64,000 nucleotides of DNA from Microbotryomycetes sp. JL201 (GCA_033819885.1 JAQYUZ010000062.1:1-64000), one strand, 5' to 3'; counted from the stretch's first letter, positions 1 to 12,728 are shown. Made by a program: numbers and translations. Notes: generated by a model from the sequence alone, not told the origin.

Positions 1-1228
1 AAGAGCCGGAGACGCACTTGAGGCCGAGGTGGGGGAGAGGCTGAGTCGGCAAGTGGGGCCGAAGGTCGTTTATGACACTTGCATAGCCAATGCAAGCCTG
101 ATAATCTCAAGGGTTGATGCCTTGTTACCAGGCCATCACAGTATGAGTCATCATAGTTTCAAGACCTGTAAGAGTAGCATGTGCAGAGTGTCATCTCTCT
201 TCTTCTTCTTCAGATCTGACGATATTCTAAGTCTTGTCTACACCATCTTCATTTACTTTGGTGGATCTTCAAGTTGCAAGAACTTACTAGGTCAGAGACG
301 CCATTTCCCCCAAAAAGGAATAGATCAGGAATTGCGTGACAATGTCCTTGCACGTGTTTGATCTTCTCAGACTTTCCTCAGAGGTCAGCCCTTATCAGGG
401 CTTAGAATTGTGACATGGACAGCCAGGACCATTTACAGCCTGAACTACTGCACTGGGCTGACAGATCCTCTGCAACATGGGTCTACAGTGATTGAACAGG
501 GTAAGCCATAGTGAGAACATTCACTGATGCCAAAAAACCTGGGCCAGCAACTTTTCCCGCATGCCCTTGCTACTTTGACACCTAAGGTCGGAATTGCCTA
601 CAAATGCGCAAACTCACAATCTATGGCATTGGACTATGCCAAGTGTGAATTGCTTAGTGAACTACAAAGTGAGCTGCATCAAGTGTGTTGCCCTCCTCTG
701 CAGGAGCCTGAGGACAGCTAGTTGCATCCGTGAGAGTGTAAGAAGGCCAATGGGCACCTTTCATCTGTAGCGCAAGTTGTATCCCAGCAGTCAAGGCTGC
801 CTGGAATTCTCTAGTGCGCCTGTCTTTCCTTCAAGAGCAACTTTGCTGTTCAACATTCTCCTTGGGCGCAAGCTACCATGAGAGAGTTAGGGGAGTGAGC
901 TTTCAAACATTGAACTGCTTGCATGTCTCCCGGTGACAAGGTTGACATTTGCTCCAAACCATTGAAGCCACAGGGAGAGGAGAAAAGGAGCTTGGAAGAA
1001 AGAACTTGCAAGATCTCAATTACTTTTGGTCATTTTTCGGATTCATGATTGAAGGAAATCACACACAGACTCTCTTGAATTGTGTCAGAATATCTTATTC
1101 CATGTCGAGAAGATCTCCGTCACGTGAGACGGCGAACCCTCCAGTTCCGGCCGACCACTGCACCACATTGATGCACCTCGCGTCCAGAGGTGGGCGCCGA
1201 CGAAGCACGTGAAGCTATCCGTGGCAAG
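1..1228. other. AT-richer stretch without a supported gene
   Basis: This first 1.2 kb is visibly richer in A and T than the rest of the window. Its reading frames are short and broken by stops on both strands. None of the short frames (for example 527-721 or 949-1212) resembles a known protein, and I could not build a spliced gene. It may be a long intergenic or subterminal region, or the decayed remains of a repeat. No terminal repeats or target duplications are visible. Confidence 0.4.
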
Positions 1229-2439
1229 ATGTCTTCCAGTGTCGATCAGCCTTCCAGTTCGTTCCGGCCCCGTCAGGCGTCATACCTGCGCATCTCGCCC
1301 CGCCAGGTTCTACAACTCGTCATGTACCTCGAGCCGGCCCATGTAGATTGGATGACTGTTCGTCTGTGATCTGGACCCGATCAGCGCGGTCCAAAGGGCT
1401 GACGCGGCCTTGTTAGGATGAGCGCCTGGATCGCGTGCTGTATGCACTCAAGGAGCGCATTCCCACAAAGCTTCGAAAGGAAGAACACAACTTAAGACGC
1501 AAAAGCGCCGTTGCAAAGGAAAAAACCCAGGTCGACGTCTACCGTGGATGTAAGCAGAGCCGCGCTACGAGCTGCGGGAGCGTTGAGTCACAGCCGTGCT
1601 CTACAGCAGACTACCAGATGGCATACTTCTTCCGGCGCGCCGGGCAGAAACATGTCGTCATGCTCAAGGTACTTGGGTCCTATCAAGCGGGGAAAGAAAA
1701 TGCTGACCACGATAAATGACACAGGACAAACGCCTCCTGTACCCAGACAAGAAAGGCATGCAGGCCGACGTACAGAACATCGCTGGGAATGTCAGTCACC
1801 CCCAAGCTTGTGGCCGCTTGCATGCCCATCCAGTGTCCTTGCAGGTTCCAAATTTGGCTGGCTTGCAAGCAGATGAAGACCTTGTTATCAAAGCAGAAAG
1901 TGAAGATGAGCAAATTCCCGACATTGACAAAGAAAATGGCAGCAGTGCCCAGGCCGATATGAATAGCCTTGATGCAGAAACGAAGCCAGAACTGCAGGTT
2001 TGCTGTATGTCCATGTAGCACTTGTGTGCTCTTGGCGGATGGACCTCAGCTGACAATGACTTCTGTGCTACCGTACGTCCAGACCAAAGCTACACAATCT
2101 TCAATCGCAGCCTTGTTGTCATGTCCGTGGTCTGCCTGGCCGACTGCGGCTGTGTGCGCTGACGCCCCCTCTGTGTACTTGGGCAGCGTGGAGCCTTACC
2201 CGGCGCTATCTACGGTACAATCGACCAACAAACGAGCGCTCTCAAATGAAGAAAAGCGGCAATTGAGCGCTACGCCTTTCGAGGCAGCGCCTTTCTATGC
2301 GGTTCAAAGCTCAAATCTGCCAGAACGAGGTGCATTATTTCGCTCCGAATCATTAATAGATGGGGAGGACAGTGCGCGTGCTAGCCGGAGAAATTTTCGG
2401 ACTAGTCCATCCGTTACACCCAGCGAATCAGAGGATTAA
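1229..2439 (+). CDS. Unrecognised conserved-looking protein, multi-exon
   Basis: I do not recognise this protein. The start MSSSVDQPSSSF at 1229 leads into an ordered N-terminal half that includes YLRISPRQVLQLVMYLEP, RVLYALKERIPTKLRKEE and DYQMAYFFRRAGQKHVVML. The C-terminal half is acidic, serine-rich and probably disordered. Introns with GT-AG ends are needed near 1353-1416 (weak GTTCGT donor), 1554-1611, 1671-1726 and about 1999-2052; a further one near 1791-1844 is optional because the frame stays open. The phases chosen keep the ordered part readable across the junctions. It ends 164 bp before the probable Elg1 start on the same strand. Because the ordered half reads well across four junctions it is probably a real gene, but the exact exon edges are inferred and no function is proposed. 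Confidence 0.55.
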
Positions 2440-2602
2440 TAGGACGTCAACTCAGAACCCGTTGCATGTTGTATTTTCAATGAATCAAGCGCAACCAGTT
2501 CGAGTAATGAGAATTGTGTGCTTTCGTTCCTTTCGCGCGATGCGCGAGGCAGATGCAGCTACCCCTCGACATGAAGGACCGGCCTTGTTCCCGATCTTCA
2601 AC

Positions 2603-5426
2603 ATGAGTCGTCAGACGCGAGACTCGCACAGCGCATCGCGATCCGACCCGGCGCCTGGTTTGCTGACGTCGGGGAAGCAACCCCTCGTCGCAACCGCAAC
2701 CGAACAGAACTTGACGGGTGCGTCACCCCTCGCATATCCATTGAGAAAGCTACTGAGATGCTGTGCAGCTGACAGTAGCGTCCATGTAGCTGAATGGAGG
2801 GCGAAAGACGCGCCGCGACGCGACAAACCATTCTCGAGGACGGCTTCCCCCGCTCATGTCGCGTCCGCCGCTGACTTAGAGCCGCGAGACAGTGTAATAA
2901 CCTGCGAGGCAGGTCACAGACCCGCAGAAGGGTCACTGAAGCCCGGTCACGAATGGTCGAGGGAAGCACTGAGCAAGCAGTCATTCTCATCAACAGTTCA
3001 GCCATCGCGATTCCAATGGTCTGCTTCAAAAGATGGTACTAATGCAGTCCCGCCAAAGGCGCCAGACTCCTCTGTCATCCCAATTATTGTGATTCCCGAT
3101 TCGCCACCTCGTCTCCCTCGACCCGCGAAGGCGAAACGTCGATTTGCGCCAGATGTCGACGCGCGGTGGCCGAGCGTCTCAGAGCACTGCTCCGGTGAAG
3201 TTTGCACAGACTGTCGCCTAGTGGAGCCGCATTCCTTGAACGACCGTTGGATGCCGCACAGCCGCCGGTTCGAGAATTCACCGTCGTCGACTCGACTATT
3301 TCCATATAAGCCTCCAACAAACTTTCGAGCGGCACGTGAAGCGAGTAAGAGCGAGTCAAATTACACAGCAAACAGCCTGTCAAAGCTCGGGAGTCTGCTA
3401 GGTGTGGATCAAGAGCTTTGGTCACTGCGCTACCGTCCGCGATCCGCGATGAAGATGGCTGGAGCGCAGTCAAGGGCTAGCGCCATTTGCTTGCGACAAT
3501 GGCTCGCGAGGCAAGCTATTGAGAATGTCAGACCAGGTCAGTTACCCTGCTAACCAGCAGAGTCTGGCGCTGACATCTCTTTTTCGAGCAGGAGTGAAAG
3601 GAAACATGAAGAAATCCAAGAAGACTACGGGCCTGGGCGAGTTCGATGATTTTGTCGTCTCTGACGAGGACGAAGGGGATTTCTTCGGCCAAGGTCCGGA
3701 TTGGATTCCAGACCGAGACGGGCTGACCGGGAGCCCTAACCTCAACGGCGGTCACTCCAACGTGCTGCTTTTGTCGGGTCCAGTCGGCTCCGGGAAAACG
3801 TCCGCTATACACGCCGTGGCCGAGGAGCTTGGCTGGAATGTGCTCGAGATGAATGCAGGTGGAAGGCGGTCAGGCAAGGATGTTGAGCGTCTTGTCGGCA
3901 ATCTCGGCCAAAATCATACCGTCACTGCGCTCAATGCGTCACTGTCCACAACTCAAGGCATTGCTGCAGTGTTTGGGCCTGGCCAGGCTAATGCACATGC
4001 GTCGGATCGCACATTGATCTTGCTGGAAGAAGTCGATATTTTGTTTCGCGACGACAAAGACTTTTGGAGTGGTGTGTTCAATTGACAGTCAACTACCTTG
4101 TCGCTGAGCTTCCGTTCTGTCTTCAGGTGTTCGGGAAGCAGCGCAACGCTCGAAGCGGCCCCTCGTCCTAACCTGCAATGGTGCGAAAGACTATCAGAGT
4201 AAACAGGGACCACGGCGCTTTCTGACGCACTTTTCAACAGACTTAAATCGTATTCCATGGACCGAATTGGATATGCAAATTATTTCCGTGAATGGACTAC
4301 GCGCTCAGCATCTCGCTTTTTCCTCTCCACGAGTCGACGAAGTCTTCGAGATAATTCAAATGGTACTTGCGAATCAAGGTGGCGGCTTACACACAGATGC
4401 CCCAGTGTCGACATGGATGCGCTCTCGAACACGACATCCAGATTTGCGCCAGTGCCTGAGCCAATTGCAAGTCGAGGGTCGATACAGTATTGTGAATGGA
4501 AACAACGAGCGTGCTGCAGACGAAAATGACGTCATGATTGATATCGACTCACAAGCTGAGCTCACATCGGCGCAAGACATTATGCAGCAAGCGGCGGAAC
4601 GCGTGGAGTCATCCGTGAGTTTAGTGGGCGTTCAAGATTCTCTTCCCGCTCACAAGAACCCTTGACAGCTCGCGCGAAAAGATGATGAGGACTACTTGAT
4701 TGGATACACCTCAATGACTCAACATGCCCTGCGCCTACATCCCAACTTCAAATTCTTGTCAATAACTCCTCACTCGCTGGAGTTGCAGACAAGGATTGAT
4801 GCCAGCGCGTGAGAAGCTCTACTGAATCTGCGACTGCGATTCTTCAGACTGATTCGCTCTGACACTGCCTTGACAGCTCGAAGTATTCAAATGACAAACT
4901 TTCAATTTTGCAGCACGTCTGTGCTGCCGGAAGCAGCATGTGCCGCGCGGCAACCGAGGCGGACTACGTGTCTTTCCTGAAAGACATCACGCTTGCCGAA
5001 GACATGCATGCTGCCATACCGTTGGACAGTCTCGGAGGCGCAGTCTCTCACGGAATGCGGCGGTCTCGGCGTTTGGCCGGCGACGCCTACATTCGACGAC
5101 TGAATTGGTTACAACAACATCTCGACTTTCTCCGGTCAACAAAGTTACGCGAATCCAATTTTGAGGACCCTGTCACTTGCTTTCGCCCGCAACTCATCGA
5201 CCAAGCGAGCGCATCAACTCGTCCTGCGAATTTCGACGCGTCAACCCAACATTCGTGGCAGTAAGTATCCGAAGTCACTTGCAACGGCAGCTTTGCGCTT
5301 TGAGTTCGCTTGAGACGGTGCGCTGTTGTAATAGTTTTGCAATTTAGCAAGAACGGCGCAGAGACGTCGCGGCTGAATGCGAGAATAGTGCTGTTGGCGC
5401 AGCGGAGGGCTCAAATAATCAAGTAA
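2603..5426 (+). CDS. ELG1: Elg1/ATAD5-like PCNA-unloading AAA+ ATPase
   Basis: This is the large subunit of the alternative RFC complex that unloads PCNA after replication. The long, disordered N-terminus ends in an RFC-type lead-in, LWSLRYRPRSAMKMAG followed by LRQWL. The Walker A motif is LLLSGPVGSGKTSAIHAVA, then ELGWNVLEMNAGGRRSGKD, as in ATAD5. The Walker B motif is LILLEEVDILF, followed by KRPLVLTCNG (sensor-1-like). Introns with good ends lie near 3536-3591, 4076-4126, 4617-4670 and 5262-5347; one more is needed near 4810, with its acceptor less certain. The last exon ends with TAA at 5424. An in-frame ATG at 2480 is an alternative start. The 3' end faces SEC15, only 50 bp away. The family call rests on the ATPase motifs; the N-terminal PCNA and ubiquitin interaction motifs were not resolved. 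Confidence 0.85.
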
Positions 5427-5476
5427 GCTTGGAGCCGATGTCAGGAGATGCAGGATCTGCCATATGATTTTTGGAG

Positions 5477-8400
5477 TCAGCCAAAATCCGGAGTGATCCC
5501 ATTATCTTCGGCACTCGCTTGTTGCAGCTCAGCAAAGACGTCCAGCAGAGACTCGTTCTGGAGAGTAGTGACGTGCTCAACGAGCCACCGCACATCGTCA
5601 CGCAGTTGTAGCAAACCGAAGTCGCTGATCCGAGCGGGCTCGGCATCGACGAGATACGACTGCGCGCAAGCTGCTCAGCATAGAAGACTACCGTCAATGC
5701 ACAATGTTGCACTTGCCGAAAGCAGTGAGGCACAATGTGACAGCGCGCCACGATAGACATAATCCTTCGAGAACTCTGGCAGCTGGATCAGAACCGACAT
5801 CATAACGGTCGTCAAGAAGTCGATCAAGTCTTGCAAGAATGCGCTGGCGTCGCTCGACTTGGGAGGACGCGAGGCTGTCCAGTCATATGAAGCTTCCTCG
5901 AAGAAAGAATCCATCTTCTGCGAAATATTGGACACGATGCGGTCTTGCGTCAAACTGAGCGTGTGCTGGAAGGACGCTAGCGATTCGAGGTGCAAGGTGC
6001 CGCCACGCTGCGTGGCACTGACGGTGGCGCGAGTCAGTCACGAGGAAGACATGCTTGCAGAAAGTCCATTTACCGCAAGCTGACAAGCAGATTTTCGAGC
6101 TCTGCACAAGCCGTTTGAAAGAATAGGACATTGACGACAATTTGCGACAGCTGAGACAGGTTACTGATCATTTGTAGCCGACGCTGTATATTCTCGCTAA
6201 CTTGCTTGATCAGCAAATTGTCGAGAGCCTGTGAGGAAACAGTATTAGCGGCCAGATACAAATTTAGAGCTGCGCCACCTCGCCTTTCGGAGGACGTCAT
6301 CAATGTCGCGATGATGCTCAGCGTAGCCATCAGAAAATTGATAGTATTGTTCCGTGAACGAGCGAATGTCGATGCAGCAGAGAGGATACGTCTGCGAGAA
6401 GGGCAGCGCCAGTGGGAATCCCGGACTGTCAACGAGGCGTCAGCCCAATCCATCAACATAATCGCAAGAGTAATCGGCACGTCTCACGCTCGGAGCTCTG
6501 CTTCACTCCATTCACCGGTCGCCGGCAGCCAGCTCACGCTGACCACTTTATTGAACTCTTCGACATCGTTGACGACCATAGATTGATGATCATCGTCGAG
6601 AACAATCTGGCACGTAAAGCAGACTCGTCACTGAACGAAGTGAGTTCTGATAGGCTCAAGCCTGCCTACCTGCTCGAAGTCGCCGCTAAACTTTCTCTGC
6701 AGCAATTGCGAATACCGCTCGAACAACGCGAGCAAGAGGGCATGGAGTTGGTGCACAGCATAACCGTATCCCTGTGCAGGCGTCAGCTTGGTACGGCAGG
6801 AAAAGACAAGATGCCACTTCTAACGGACCTCGAGAGCCTGAACAAATGTCATGACGCGCAGTTTGGTTCCGAGAAACACCTCGGGATCTTCACATCCTGC
6901 CAGTCCATTGTCGACCACAGCGACGATACGCTCGCACATACCGGACCATAGGTCCTCCACATCCTGCTCTGAGCGAAAGCCGTTTGTTGTTCTCAAAACT
7001 TGCGACTCTATCAGGAAAAAGCCGACGATGTCTTCCAAAAGCGAACTGAAGGCCTCGAGAGTGAACGAGTCAAGATCCGCTGACTGGGACAGAATCAGCT
7101 GCGCTTGAGCCTGAACGTGACCTGCACTTGTCAGCTGTCATACAGTAGCAGTGCACAATGGTCATGACTTGCCCTGCGATCGGCCTGATAGCTGAGCTGC
7201 AGATCTTCGAGGGCGTCCAAAGTTTCGTAGATATGTATGCACCTAAACAATGGCTGAAATCCGATTCTGACAGTATCGTTATCCAGTGCATTGTCTGCGC
7301 AGGCGTTCAGTCGTTGTATCAGCGCAAGTGCGTGTCACATCGGCTAGAATCTTCGAAGACGTACATTCATGACGCTCACTGAGGCCCAATTCAACGGAGC
7401 CATTGATCTTCGACAGCGCCATGTTTGCCTCTTTGCGTTTTTTTGCGTTCCAACGCCTGCTTCGAGCTTCCATTGCATCGAGCGCTCCTTTCCCGACAGC
7501 GCGACTGGCTTCACGCGCGTCGAACATCCATGCTTTGAGCGCCTTGGTGACCGATTCGCGTATGGAATTACGAGATACGGAGACAGATGACGCCATCAGA
7601 GCAGCGAAAGGATAGTGCGATACAGTTTTGAGCCGAGTCGCTTGCAGGTCGTCGAGTTGCTGCCAAAAGCGAAACAGATCAAATGAGCTCGGGATTGTGA
7701 ACCTCGGGAAACGAGTGGAATGGATAGCACGTACCCTCAAAGCTGCAAAATACTTGCCGCTGTCCGCCAGAGAGGCAATGTTGTTGGCTGCGTCCAGAAC
7801 TCGCAGGCATGTTTGCAATGTGTCAATCGCATCGTCGATGTTTTGTCCTACCCTTCTTGCATCCAGCAAACCCTTTTTCTGTGTGTGGCATTCCAGTCAG
7901 ACGCGGCTGACGCCGACAACCCTGACGCCGGCGAACCTTGACCATTACGGCTGCGCCACTCTTTTGTACGTCATCGTTCAACTCGATGACACGGTGTTTG
8001 AGAGAGATTGTTCCTTGTCTGACTTTGAGAAGGGCGGTGACCGAGACGACAAAGTCCTGAGACATTGATAAGCGGTCAGCCGTGAACTCGAAAGTATGTT
8101 CAGATGCTGCTTGGCTTGATCCGGCGCCACGGCGGGATGAGCGCACACGTACTCACTTGGTACGATTGAGCACACATCGCTTCGATCTCAAGCTCCTTCT
8201 CCCGGACAAATGCCTTGAGAGCCTTGAGGTAATCATTTTGCTGTCGGCTCTTGTGAATGTTGGCTCTGCAAGGGCATGACGGCATGTGAGCAACCGGCAG
8301 ATTCCGAGCGCGCACACACATCGACTGGCATTGTGCTTGCCCCTGAGCTTACATGATTGATCCGAGTTGTTCAATGTCGCCAGAGACGTTTGACGATAGC

Positions 8401-8725
8401 GAGGAGAACTGACGGCGGGATCAAGAGGCGCGACACGGCGATTTTCATCAGTATCAGCACTTGTGAAGCTCCTTGTCGCTTCCGCACGGCCAGCGTGACA
8501 TACGAGGTGCAACTGAGCGAGCTGCGCTTGAATGTCTTGTTGCGTGAACTTGACGCGACGGTGCCGATGCGACGCACTCGAGGTATCTGTGGCTGTTGGG
8601 ACACTGTCCTTGTTGCGGGTTGGAGCTTGTGTTGACGATGACGACAGCGCTGCTGACTGCTGGCCGGCGTCAGAATGCGAGCTCGTGCCACCGTTCACAC
8701 CGACTGCAGCTGCCATCGAGGACAT
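5477..8725 (-). CDS. SEC15: Exocyst complex subunit Sec15
   Basis: Sec15 is the exocyst subunit that binds the Rab GTPase Sec4 on secretory vesicles and tethers them at sites of polarised growth. Family motifs run in the expected order: KALKAFVREKELEIEAMC near 8160-8240; DARRVGQNIDDAIDTLQTCL and AMEARSRRWNAKKRKE at 7400-7870, followed by VELGLSERHE; and a C-terminal segment DASAFLQDLIDFLTTVM with QLPEFSKDYVYRGALSH near 5740-5850. The protein ends SLLDVFAELQQASAED, with the stop at 5477. The start MSSMAAAV at 8725 precedes a low-complexity N-terminus. The reading frame is split by many short introns, so no single open frame covers more than about 200 codons. It is convergent with ELG1 and divergent from SNX4. 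Confidence 0.88.
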
Positions 8726-8965
8726 GACAGTCCGAGGAGCGCAGGTCAACTAGATACACTAAAAGCGTTGCTCCCTCCTGAGGGTCTCGTGCAGAGGCGT
8801 CGAGGCGGCTTCCGGGCAAGTCTCAAGCGCGCCGTCGTTCAACCTCTTGCCTCGCGTACCCTGTTCTGATAACCGCCCGTGTGTGCCCACAACCGGGCAG
8901 CTGGATATTTGTCGGAGTTAACGACAGCGCGCAGTATCGACTGTCGCACAACAACTGTCGAACTC
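8726..8965. promoter_or_regulatory. Shared SEC15/SNX4 divergent intergenic region
   Basis: The 240 bp between the two divergent starts must hold both promoters. I see no clear TATA box or repeated motif. Both neighbours act in membrane traffic, so shared control is possible but not shown by the sequence. Confidence 0.4.
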
Positions 8966-10840
8966 ATGGCTTCCCCACCAGGCAATGACGAGTTCGGCTC
9001 GGTCGCATGGGACGTCGGCCCGTCTGCGGGCCCTGCCGACACGTTTGGAGACCGTCATGGTAGCCCAAAAGTCCAGCCGTCGTCGAGAGCGTACACTGCG
9101 ACCGGCGATATGCGAACGTCGAATCAAGAGGTCTCCGAAGTGACTGTTACCGATGGCAAGGTCGAGCTCGAAGGCACAAGCGAGACATTTGTATCCTACT
9201 TGGTCACTGCAAAGGTACGTAGCCTTTACTGGCACAGGCGAACGTGTGTGTCCGAGCGCACTCAGTTTCACAGCACGCTGATCCGCTCTACAATTCAGAC
9301 CGAGTCTCCATCATTCTCAAGCTCGACGCCGTCTGCTCGGCGCAGGTTTCAGGATTTTGTCTTTGTCAGGGATATCCTGACTCGCGACTTTCCGGCCGCG
9401 GTTGTGCCGCCACTGCCAGACAAACACAGAATGGGTCAGCCTAGCTCGATTTGATGGAAGTCATCGCAAGCGCTTCAAGCACTCATTGCCATCTTTTCTC
9501 TCCTTTCTTTTCTTTCTCTCCTGTTGTTCAGAATATGTGGTTGGCGACCGGTTCAGCGCAGAGTTTATCGAGCGCAGACGAGCCGAGTGAGTGTCGAACT
9601 GTCACCTCGCTGTCGAGCTAGTAGACGAGTCTAGCTTTGACTCACGGTCATAACTCCTTAGCTTGCAGCGCTTCCTTGAGCGGCTGGCCATGCATCCAAA
9701 ATTGTCGAGAACGGCTGCATTCCAGAATCTGCTGGAATCAAATGAGTGGGTGAGCTTTGGTCGTCACTTTTCATGCCTTGATTTTGGACACGAGCCGACT
9801 CAAACGGCTCGATAGAATGTCTATAAGCACAAAGAGCTGGCGAAACCTGTCGATCCCGATCACACGGCAGGACTGCTCGATAGTTTGTCAGACACGCTGC
9901 TCAATGCGTTTTCAAAGGTTCGCAAACCAGACGAGCGCTTTGTGGAACTGCGCGCACAGCTGGATCAATTCGAGGAAGGCTTGACATCGATCGAGCGCCT
10001 AGGGGCACGAAGCAAGACGCGGCTCAACGATCTTGCAGGCGACTACGAAGACATGGCGATGGGTGTGCAAGGACTCGGGTATCTAGAAAGCGGCATCACA
10101 GACCCTCTCATGCGGTTCGAGCGTGCGCTTGTCGAGTTCGGATCAATCGTTCGAGACAATTCTGGGACGGCCAGCGCACCGTTTTTGGACCACGTGCACT
10201 CGCTGTTGGCGTATTCTTCGGCGTTCAAGGCGGTCTTGAAACTGCGTGATCAGAAGCAGCAAGATTTTGAAGAGCTGAGCCAATACCTGTCCAACATGGT
10301 CACCGAGCGGGATCGGCTCGCCGGTGGGCATAGCTACGGACTCGGACTTGGCAGCTACCTCAAGGAGAAGGTCGACAGCCTGAGAGGGAGTGATGTCGAT
10401 AGCAGTCGGCACGCACGATTGGCCAAGCTCGAAACTAAAATCAAAGAGGTCATTGATCCATATCCATGCGATCCGACGATTGACACTGACATCTCGTGAT
10501 CAACGATCGCTATATGTAGCTGCAAGACGCCGTCGTGCACTCGCAAGATACTTCACAAGCATTCAACGACGAGGTTCTAGCCGAGCATTCCATTTTTCGC
10601 GTCATTAAGCGCGCCGAGATGCGAGACCTGCTTGGACGGTTTGCAGATGGACAGATTACAATGTACCAGGTGAGCCCGGACGGTGATCCCCTATGATTGT
10701 GATTTCCAGCATCGTTCTGATAACTGTCAGTTGTCCAGGCCTCGCTCAACGTGTGGGACAAGTGAGTGCCACTGATAGATTTTCGCAGAGCAATTGATAG
10801 CCTGACGAGCAACACCTGCAGGATGGTTCCGAGCAAGTGA
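8966..10840 (+). CDS. SNX4: Sorting nexin Snx4/Atg24 (PX-BAR)
   Basis: Snx4 binds PtdIns3P on endosomes, retrieves SNAREs to the Golgi and supports selective autophagy. The PX domain reads ELEGTSETFVSYLVTAK, then RRRFQDFVFVRDIL, PPLPDKHRMEYVVGDRFS, FIERRRADLQRFLERLAMHP and the junction ESNEWNVYKHKELAKP. The remainder is the BAR coiled-coil, with SDTLLNAFSKVRKPDERF and GYLESGITDPLMRFERAL. Introns lie at 9215-9298, 9435-9531, 9587-9661, 9750-9815, 10449-10519, 10670-10738 and 10762-10821, all GT-AG. The last exon is 19 nt and completes NVWDKMVPSK and the stop. Every junction restores a family motif, so this structure is one of the safest in the window. Confidence 0.93.
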
Positions 10841-11060
10841 GGCCCCGAGTTGGAATTGGCCCCCGGTGGTTCGGCGCAAAGAAAGTTTGCGTCTGTCTTG
10901 TCTTTGCGACTCCTTGTTGTGATTCAATTGTTGAATATCGTCTTAAAGAAAGGCCTTCGTCCAGGCTGTAGTCCAGGTTCGGTTTCCGCCGACGAACAGC
11001 TTCAGCCTTCTCCAATCTGTACAGCGCGGCCTGTACGTTGCTGTCGCTCTTTTGTACGGC

Positions 11061-12728
11061 ATGTCGACCGGCGGGCACGCAGACGATGTCGAGCGGTCGC
11101 TGCAAGCGCTTTCGCTCGGCGCTGGCTCGGATGACGGCACGCGAGCCCGCAGCGGGCTTCCTCTCAGCCACGGCGGCGAACGCGGGGCCTCACCACCTGC
11201 CAGTTCTGACGCATCGCGGCGTCGGGGCGTCGTAAAGTTCTTCAGTGAGTGAGGCAGCCGAGCCTCGTCTGGGTCGGGCAGGAGCAGCCATGCGTGCACA
11301 GCATAGCTGACCCTTCCATGTACGGTTCTGGTATTCAGACAGCCTCAAGGGCTTCGGTTTTGTCGTCGATAATGACCCGAGCGCGCTCGGAGGCCAAGAA
11401 GGTGGGCTCGCATGATCCGCTCTGTTCGCAGTCTCTGCGGCTATCGCGCAACCTGGTCTATGCTCATCCGAGCGCATAGCAAGCTCGCGAGGAAAGGGCC
11501 GGCTGCATCCGCCGGGCACCATACACGCAGCCGAGGCTGACCAGCTGCCCCTCAGTTTTTTGCCACTTCAGCGCCATTACAGGCAAGGGAGGATTCCGCT
11601 CGCTTGCAGAGGCAAGCCATCAGTCTTTACCCTCAGAATAAAGCTATCTTGCTGACCTTTCGGCAATCTCTTCTCCGCATCCGCAAACTCAGGGGGAAGA
11701 AGCGAGTCCAGCTTGCTATGGCATGATCAGCATCCAACGTTCCAGCTAACTGTAGCTTGGATGCCATCATTCAGGTTGAATACGAGCTTGTACAAGGACC
11801 GAAAGGATTCCAGGCTGCCAATCTGACCGGTCCGGGAGGTATGTGCTGCACATCGGCGCAGCAATCGAGGAGGCACGTGCCTGACACCGTTGCAATCGGT
11901 TGGCGTACAGGACGCAACGTTGTCGGTGACCCGAAAGTCCGTCTCGCAAAACCAATGCAATACATGCCGTTTGCGCCCATGGGTATGAGTACGTATGACC
12001 TTTGCCGTTTTTGCACTGCCTCCTCAGGCTGATTTTCTTTCTTCAAAAAAAAAAAAAAAAAACGCATCAGTGCCAGGCTACGCAGATCCCTACATTCAAC
12101 AGCCTGTGATGTTTCCGGGACCGCAGGTAAGCTTCCGCTCTCTCTCTGTCAGAAGAAGCACTGTTGCTGATTTGCGCTGTCAATTCTGGTCACTCAGACT
12201 CTCATGTACATGCCACCACCAACATTGGGCCCATACGGTAACTCCTCTTACCCGAGACTTCCTCCGACACAAAATGGGCAAGCGCCGAGAGACGTTAAAG
12301 GCCCGAGCAACGAGTCTCTGCAGCAAAGTCGCGGCACCTCCAGCTTTCCCCAAGTTCGGTACGCCCCGAAGCCATCGACAGAAGGAGGTCCACCGTATCC
12401 ATTGTCAAACGGTGCAACAGCATCATTTTTGTACCCTGGTCGTGCACCTGGCCAGGTATCTGCGCCCTCGCCGACGTCTTTCAGCTCGCCATACGGATCT
12501 TCGCCGCCTTCGCTGCCCACGTCACAAAGTCCGCCCATGCCTCCCATGACCTTTGGATTCTCTCCCTTTTCGCCGCCGGCGCCTCCAAACTTGACACTGC
12601 ATGGATCCAGTCCGCCGCCCGAAAGCCACAGAACTTTGCACGAAACGTCTGCAACCATATCTACGGTTGTTTCGAGACCTGAATCTGCTGCAGATGACCG
12701 CGACCAGAATTCTGAAGACGTAAAGTAG
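11061..12728 (+). CDS. Cold-shock-domain nucleic-acid-binding protein
   Basis: A single cold-shock domain sits after a short N-terminus: GVVKFFNSLKGFGFVVDND, VFCHFSAITGKGGFRSLAE, GEE, VEYELVQGPKGFQAAN. The aromatic RNP-1-like KGFGFV and RNP-2-like VFCHF motifs are intact, so single-stranded RNA or DNA binding is expected. The remainder is a Pro/Ser/Tyr-rich tail (PPPTLGPYGNSSYPRLPP and similar) that is probably disordered. Introns: 11245-11338, 11402-11555, 11612-11692, 11702-11774, then three more before 12200. The third and fourth have GC donors and enclose a 9-nt exon at 11693-11701 encoding GEE; without it the domain loses three residues before a core strand. Start at ATG 11061. Likely role: RNA chaperone or translational regulator, inferred from the domain only. 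Confidence 0.82.
12045..12062 (+). repeat. 18-nt poly(A) run inside an intron
   Basis: An uninterrupted run of 18 A residues lies just upstream of a 3' splice site (acceptor near 12070) of the cold-shock gene. It occupies the place where a pyrimidine-rich tract would normally sit, though T-rich sequence precedes it. Confidence 0.9.
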
